Origin: Gymnothorax reevesii
Lineage: Eukaryota; Chordata; Actinopteri; Anguilliformes; Muraenidae
NCBI GenBank assembly: GCA_029721435.1
Contig: CM056577.1
Coordinates: 118,046,219 to 118,110,218 of the forward strand
Reading direction: 5' to 3'
DNA length: 64,000 bases
The position numbers and the translations under genes are program-made. The notes below the pieces were generated by a model. The model was not told the DNA's origin. It made no database searches and worked only from the letters and a program-made list of their open reading frames with translations. This document shows, in pieces, positions 57,932-64,000 of the stretch (positions are counted from its first letter, which is position 1; every line of letters begins with the position of its first letter).

Positions 57932-59090
57932 GAACTGTAAGAAAGCAGAAGCTTAAATCTGTTGAACAAAACCAGATAAGAACGCTCCAGCGGCCTGTCT
58001 GCTCACAGCTAGATTGTGTAAGCAAGTCTTCCGTAATGACCATATCAGTAGTCAACCAATAAGAGGCTTCATAGCATTAACTGGTCGGTTTATTCCAGAC
58101 ATCACCAAGAATCCAGGCAACTTGGGTCCCCAAAATGATGGAAACCCAGAGGATAGTTGAATCCTCAGGTGACCTCTAATTTTAAGGAGGACAGGCGTGC
58201 ACAAGCGACCCTAGAGGCCTAAAATAAATGTACACTTTTAATAAAAAGCAGTTCCTGCAAACTTGTAACTCAGGGTGTAAAATTACAATGAAGTCGATGT
58301 TTCAATCAGGCACTAATAATATCTGATAAAATAGAAGGTGCCAGGTTTAATCCCTGCCCTGGATGGGGCTTAAAGAAGAATAAAATAGGAGACCTGACGA
58401 TCGACGGTCAGTCGATTCTGGGTTATTGTATTTCACTTGGAGTTACTTACAATAAACTGAATTGCATCAGACTGGAGATTGAGTCCATTCCTTGGCAGTA
58501 AATCTACAAGTGCAAGGGGAACACTTAGTCCACAGGCCTGGACTGAGGAGACTTTTTTTTCCCACAAACAGGCACGACAGTGGGCCTTATGAGGCGGAAC
58601 CTGGCTGTGAGTTGGGACAACATTGATTCAAAAACCTCGAAGTCATTTCTGAAATCTGCTGAAAACCTGAACTCTTTGTACTCACTCGCTTGGATCACTG
58701 CTGCTGACACCTCTTAACCGAGGCTAAATTCCCCTCAGCATGAGCCTTGTCTTGATCCCACCATGTAAAATACATCAAGAATTTCCACATTAATTCATAG
58801 GAGTTGGGACCTTCTTGCACCCAATCAAAAACGAAGTCACATAAAGTACACTAAGCATGCAAAACTTGAATTTCGAAAATGTGTGGAGTTGAACCCTTAT
58901 TGAGCTCATCGATTCAGTTCTTGGTCGGTGTTCTAGAACTCCCTAGCTTACAATCTCTAGCGGTAATTCTTAGATCATCTTTAGAGTGTTCAGATATGAA
59001 CATTCTAATTACATATGCTCCAATCTCACGTTGTTCTGGGATTTCATTAAATCCTGTTTCAACAGACGATAATCTGTATCACTGGTGAAG
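57580..59090 (-). other. Possible degenerate retroelement remnant (weak)
   Basis: Two short minus-strand frames (57583-57777 and 58525-58710) have protein-like composition without low complexity, separated by sequence with AATAAA-type signals (aataaactgaattgcat at 58451; ctaaaataaatgtacac at 58217) and a (GA)n tract at 57875-57928. This combination suggested an old LTR-type element. I could not identify paired long terminal repeats, a primer-binding site, protease, reverse transcriptase or any other diagnostic motif. It may equally be ordinary single-copy DNA. No product is assigned. Confidence 0.2.
57875..57928. repeat. (GA)n microsatellite
   Basis: About 54 bases of GA with one gcga interruption. 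Confidence 0.97.
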
Positions 59091-59822
59091 TGGCTGATAC
59101 AGGGCTCCGCGGTGAATGAAGGAGTGTGGATTTCGCTGTTAACACACCGCAGCTCTGTCTCCGCTTGTCTCGACATTCATCCCTGTGGAAATGTTTCCTC
59201 ATATTGGATTTTGATTCCCATTTGCACATCTGTCTTCTCCTGTGTGTGCATGACAAATGAGCCTTAATGCAAAATTTGAACAGGCATGGAGATTATCAGA
59301 TGGCTGTGGTTACACTACCACTGCTGTGTAGGAATGCGTTTTCCTGTCGTGTAATTACGAAGTTGGCATCAATCATTTCCCACCGGCTGTGGGCTTATTA
59401 GGAAACGAAGATGCATTTCCCCTGGTTAAAAAAAAAGAAGTCAGAATCTGCTTGTCACATTGCAGGAAACCCGATTCTGTCAAAGGTCTCATAAAGAAAT
59501 GTGCTTTAGAAATCATGAACTTGGGATAATGGCATATTTCACAAATCTGGCCCTGCAAAATAACCGTCATCTGTTGTGATTTTCTAATGCTCGCAATTAT
59601 AGCTTCAGAAGGGTTTTTGGAGGGTGATAAATGGCGGGCGTGGAGGGACTGCATAAACTATCGGAGTGTTTAATGAAGCGTTCGACGTGCGGGTGAAGCG
59701 GGCCTATGTGGCCTCTTACACAAGCTGCAAGCATGGATATTATAATCTCAAGTGCTGCTGGATGAGAAACCGGCCAAAGCTCAGAAACATTTGGACCGAT
59801 GGCTCAGAGGCATTTTTTTTTC

Positions 59823-59856
<34 letters not shown>

Positions 59857-61243
59857 AGGTGAGTCATTGCTGCAAGACATCAGTCCCTCATCTCTCACAT
59901 TTTATCAGAAGGTGAAAATATGTCATGTAGGGCTGGATCAGAGTCACCTCAAAATAGACCAAATGCAAACACCTCATGTCAAAGGCGTTCTTATCAGTTC
60001 ACTGTGGCGGATGACGTGCTTCAGAACCGCTGAGCAGTCTTGCAAAGCCAGACGCCAGGTCTCAGAAATGTACTAGCTAGTGTTAAATCATATTATGGGG
60101 TGAGGTATCACCATTTTCCCCGAGCCTATGCTTACATCTCCGGTGATTGACCAGGAATCGCCCATGAGGAGGCGGTTGCGACCGCGACGTGTCATTTTCC
60201 CTTCATTTTTGACAGGAAGAATATTGAACCATTTCCCGCAAGCGTATTCAACTCTGTTCTTCTACATCGTCAGCCTCTGCGCATTTGAAATGATATGCAG
60301 TTCCTGGTGCGGCAAGCTAATTTTGCTCTTGTCAGCAAGTGCAATCAGCTTGGGGTGTGTTGTTGGGATAAAACAGCATTGTTTCTCACATTACACTGGA
60401 GTGCCATTGTAAATGTAATTAATAGTTGAGGCCTCTTAGACTTACTTGGCTGGAGAGAGTGAGGGAGCCAGGCTGCTGAAGATTTTTCCCATAATTTCCA
60501 ACTGCAGGGTCATTTTGAGTTCTTGTACCTGAACCCACAGGCTGTCACTCAAGCGAGGTTTGTTTTGCGCGGACGGAATACCTGACAGAGTTCAATATAC
60601 TTGTGAAATGCCATCCTTTTGATCCAGTCCATCCCGGGGTTTGCACCCGAGGATTTAGCCATGGTCTGAACCAGTGGAAAGCTGAGGTCGATGGCTTTGG
60701 GCTCGCCGGTGGAGCTCCGTTCCTAGCCGAACGCCGCAGGCTGAAGCCAGACCTATTTTGCAGAGTGGATATGATCCCTTTTTTTTGTTGTTATTCAGAC
60801 AGACTAGGGGTTTGACCTTTTCTATCTGAGTAGCTGGAAGAAGGAGAATGAGGTTGGAATTGAACATTTGCTGACTGCCGAAAATGTTAACAATGGATTA
60901 TTATGGTATGCAGGAGGGATATTCGAAGAAAAGCATTTTTATTCTTTTTATCAATATGTGAGATGGTGTAGGGATCGCTGTGAGGGCTAATCAGTATTCT
61001 ACCCTGGTTTAGCTAAAGTGTGGATTTGGAGCTGAGGGCTGCCGAGTGTTCTGCTTTTTGTTTTAACTTTGCTCGAGGGTGTAAATTTATTGCTGATAGA
61101 AGTGAAGCTAAAGACCAGACCCTGCAGCTGTTCGGGGATTGGATGGGTAACCTCACCGCTAATTTCACCTGGTCTGTGTTTAGTTGACTGATCCTAAGCC
61201 CTGCCCACTTTGTTAATCCCAATCATGCCCTCTAGTTAACACT
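59091..61243. other. Single-copy stretch with an (AAC)n tract
   Basis: (AAC)n-like tract at 59824-59855 within an otherwise chance frame (59666-60076). 60130-60440 is repeat-free with constrained-looking text (cattgtaaatgtaattaata). A frame at 60128-60412 is hydrophobic but has no homologue I recognise. No gene assigned. Confidence 0.4.
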
Positions 61244-61697
61244 GGCCACGTTTACATGGATAGTTTTCCTCAATCTGATTGAAATCGATCGGAATAAGTG
61301 AATCTGATTTGATCTGTATACATGAAGTTTAAGTAAAGAGATCCACGTTCAATCCGCGTTGACATGGCCCCAGCTGAGTCCGATTGTATTGTGTTTTTTT
61401 ACCTGCGCATTATGTCACTTTGCGTACGTCACTTCACCTACGAGCCTCTTACATACTAGGAGCGCATGCGCGGACTGAACAATCCTCTTTATCAACACAA
61501 TCTGCTCCACTCAGTCGTTTACATGGAGCATGGAGCGGATTATCAATCAGCGTAGACTACCTCCTACAATCCGATCCAAAATACAATCGGATCCGGGTGA
61601 ATCAGATTGGCTAAGGTGTTTATATGAGACATTTTGAATCTGATTGACCTTTCAATCTGATTGTAAATAGGATTTTTGGACCCATGTAAACGGGGCC
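61244..61697. mobile_element. 454-bp TIR element (MITE)
   Basis: Ends ggccacgtttacatgga (61244) and ccatgtaaacggggcc (61682-61697) are inverted with few mismatches, and subterminal caatctgattgaaatcgatc / aatctgattgacctttcaat text is repeated throughout both arms. ACT flanks both sides (61241-61243, 61698-61700), a possible 3-bp target duplication. Fish elements beginning ggcccgtttacat are common. A PIF/Harbinger-like class would fit a 3-bp duplication but is not proven. No transposase frame. Confidence 0.75.
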
Positions 61698-64000
61698 ACT
61701 GAGTGTCACCTTTCAAAAAAAAGCATTAATATACCTGTAGTCAAAGTGGTTTGATAACAGTTAGCACTTCAGTTTGGGAAGAAATTTGTTCAAAAAAGGA
61801 TTGCACTTTAAAGGGTTAAAATTGGCCAAGCAAAAACTCCAAAGGAACCTTTTGGTGAATAAACACTGACTTGGTTCAGGACAACCTGCAACCCATGATC
61901 AAAGATCAAAAGTTTTTGTTGACCACTACAATGTAGCCACAAGCCAGGGTATACTGTAACTCTTGTCAAAGCTTGGATAGATTGAGTTAACATATAGCTG
62001 GATAGTCAGCCCGTCGACAAAAAGCTGTTGACTTCTTCTATTCACGGCCAATCTGCTGTCTGTTCCTAACATTTCTTGCTCTTAGCTCCGCCCATTGGTA
62101 ACAGGTAAGTCGGAATGCTCTCGCACCCTCCACCATCATTTTGGAGTGGCGTTAGTCAGGCACTTTCAGGTTTGGCAGATGGGGAAAGATAAATTCATGA
62201 GCTTGTAAAATGTCAAACATTCCAGAAAGATATACCAAAATGGTTGTGATGATCCTTCATTATAGCCGTGATGGGGAAACCGCAATTCCTTTCTTCTCTC
62301 TTTTTTTTAATTCTTTGTATCAGATTGGAACCTCCTTCAATGGCGCAGACCTCGATCAGCTCAGGTGCAAGGAAGGAAAGAAATACAAATCTAAGATTGA
62401 AATGACCTCCAGGCTTCTTTTTCATCTAAATCACTGATTACTCGTGATTCATTGGAATGCGATTAGTGCTGATGTTGACTGGGGTAATGGAGGCTCATAA
62501 AGATGGCTATGCTGTGATTGGACCTTCAAGGTAAAGTAATGGAGTTGAGAATCAGTCAGTTCACTGAGGAGCTAAGCAGCTATGAAACAGAGACGTGCAA
62601 TTAGTCATAGTGTTTTTTTTCGTTTCATTGAATGAGTTAATCATAATGTTTTGTTTTAATACAGTAGTCTTGATGATTTAATATGATTCAGTAATTCACT
62701 GTGAATTGTAACACCCCCCACTCATGGTGACTCAGTCCTCCATTAGTTAGGGGAATTAGCTTTCCATTTCACAACAACATTGGCAGTATTAAAAGTTGCA
62801 GAAAGTGTGTTATAGAGGGTCAGATCTTGATAATGTTGAATATCTTTGCTTCCAGTAATCTTCAGTGACCTTTGCAGCCTTTCATTACCATTAAGGTGAT
62901 TTAAAGCCTTTAAAATAATCAGGGTCTCCTACCTGCCCTGTAAAGAACTTTGGCAACAGTCACTCCATTCTCATGTGAGACAAACCCTTTTTAAATTAGA
63001 TTTGAATGCAAAAGTGAACTCTACTTTTGGCTGAGTTTCAGTCAAAGAGGCACACAGGGACAGTCTTTGAATATATCTGCGTAATTTGATTTCTTTTTTT
63101 GACATAATTCCCTTTTATAATTATTAATGCAGTATATTCAGTGGTGGTTTTGTAACCAAATTGAAATTTAAGAGGAGACTGGCGAGACCCTCATAGATTT
63201 GAACAAAATAATTCCAGTGTTGAATATAATTAAAGAGGGACAGCAGTATTGATGAGTAGAGATATTATATGAGGAAACTGAGATAAAGGTCTGTAACAGG
63301 ACCTAAAATTTCAAAAAGGACATGGAGTTACAAGTTGGATTATGTACAGAAAAATCACTCAATATTGCCTGCCATCTTTTGGCTTAATTTATTGTTTATT
63401 TGCCAAACAAATGTACTGCGGAGTCTTGATATAAACCACAAAGGGAGCTGTATGAAAAGCATTTAGAGCCTGAACATTTCTATATGGAATTTTTTATATT
63501 CTGTTATATAGCTGGCATGTCCAGGCAATCAATTTTCAATTCAGTCACTTTTTTATAGCTTTTATTTACTTATTTATTTATTTCAGAATCCTAGCTGTGC
63601 CATTGGTCAGCATTCAGTAGAAATACTGAGCAAAACCAGAAGACTCGTATCTGCAGAATTGCCCAGTATCTAGTATTGTCAGTATTTCCTGCGGTGCAAT
63701 TAGGCTACCGGGGAAACAAGGCATCGCCATTTATGACACTGCAAAAGAATGACTCCTCTGATCATTGGTCATCCTGCGGCAAATGTACACGTACCCCTGT
63801 GCACCAATACCCTGCGCCTTTCAGGACTGACAGTGTGCTCGGCTACATTCTCCCAAATCAGAAGAGACCGTGGCATTGACGTGCGGGAACAGAAACAATC
63901 CGGCTCCTAAAATTGGAAGAATGAAACACTGGGGATAAAAATTTGTTTTAAAAGATTGCATAATTTTGCTCAACACTGGGGCTTTGAGTTAAGATAATAG
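61698..64000. other. Single-copy stretch to window end, no gene seen
   Basis: Short frames (62210-62437, 63676-63879) have no recognised domain. A (TTTA)n tract lies at about 63562-63584. 62840-63000 is repeat-free and could be conserved (cagtgacctttgcagccttt, ccattaaggtgatttaaag). Nothing definite. Confidence 0.4.

Noticed and set aside
59666..60076. 136-codon plus-strand frame
   Set aside because: Includes an Asn run from the AAC tract and no recognised domain; likely chance.

Overview
The window looks like non-coding DNA from a ray-finned fish, most probably a teleost. The evidence is the repeat content: several decayed Tc1-like transposons of families I know from teleost genomes, a 5S-rRNA-headed SINE, tRNA-headed SINEs, the dispersed fish repeat whose middle reads like gaaaacccacgc and which ends in cacagcaag/cttgctgtgagg, palindromic MITEs, and abundant (CA/GT)n, (GA)n and (AT)n microsatellites. 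Species cannot be read from the sequence.

I find no intact host gene. No open frame exceeds about 175 codons. The longer ones fall in low-complexity sequence, in transposons, or in sequence with no family I recognise, and no exon chain with matching splice sites is visible. I read it as an intergenic desert or a very large intron.

Layout: 1-2.1 kb holds the 3' end of a Tc1 copy, then a 1.5-kb terminal-inverted-repeat (TIR) element that has swallowed a dispersed repeat, which has itself swallowed a MITE with an 8-bp target duplication. 2.7-4.4 kb holds a palindromic MITE and a complex of direct and 152-bp tandem repeats. 4.4-9.2 kb is mostly single-copy. 9.3-14.7 kb has two dispersed-repeat copies, two MITEs and a SINE between AT-rich single-copy stretches. 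16.2-18.6 kb is a Tc1 relic carrying two further insertions. 20.9-25.7 kb is repeat-rich (dispersed repeat, 670-bp palindrome, 5S SINE, MITE, tRNA SINE). 26.7-32.4 kb is mainly single-copy with CA, GA and CT tracts. 32.4-35.3 kb is a second Tc1 copy of the 16-kb family, interrupted by a 1.4-kb element with regularly repeated subterminal motifs. 38.0-39.4 kb and 42.6-44.0 kb are two more Tc1 relics, both minus strand. 44.0-48.4 kb has more repeats. 48.4-64 kb is largely single-copy, with candidate conserved blocks around 50.8-51.2 and 54.0-55.0 kb, a duplicated GT/GA minisatellite at 55.6-56.2 kb and a palindromic element at 61.2-61.7 kb.

The most informative observations are the nested insertions. 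The two Tc1 copies of one family serve as each other's empty site, so target-site duplications can be read directly (TGCA at 16.8/17.1 kb, TTTTA at 33.6/35.0 kb). The element at 33643-35046 has an exact 11-base motif three times in one arm and three times inverted in the other, and is the best candidate for a poorly described mobile element. Conserved-element calls rest on composition and homeodomain/POU-like motifs only and need alignment to other fish.
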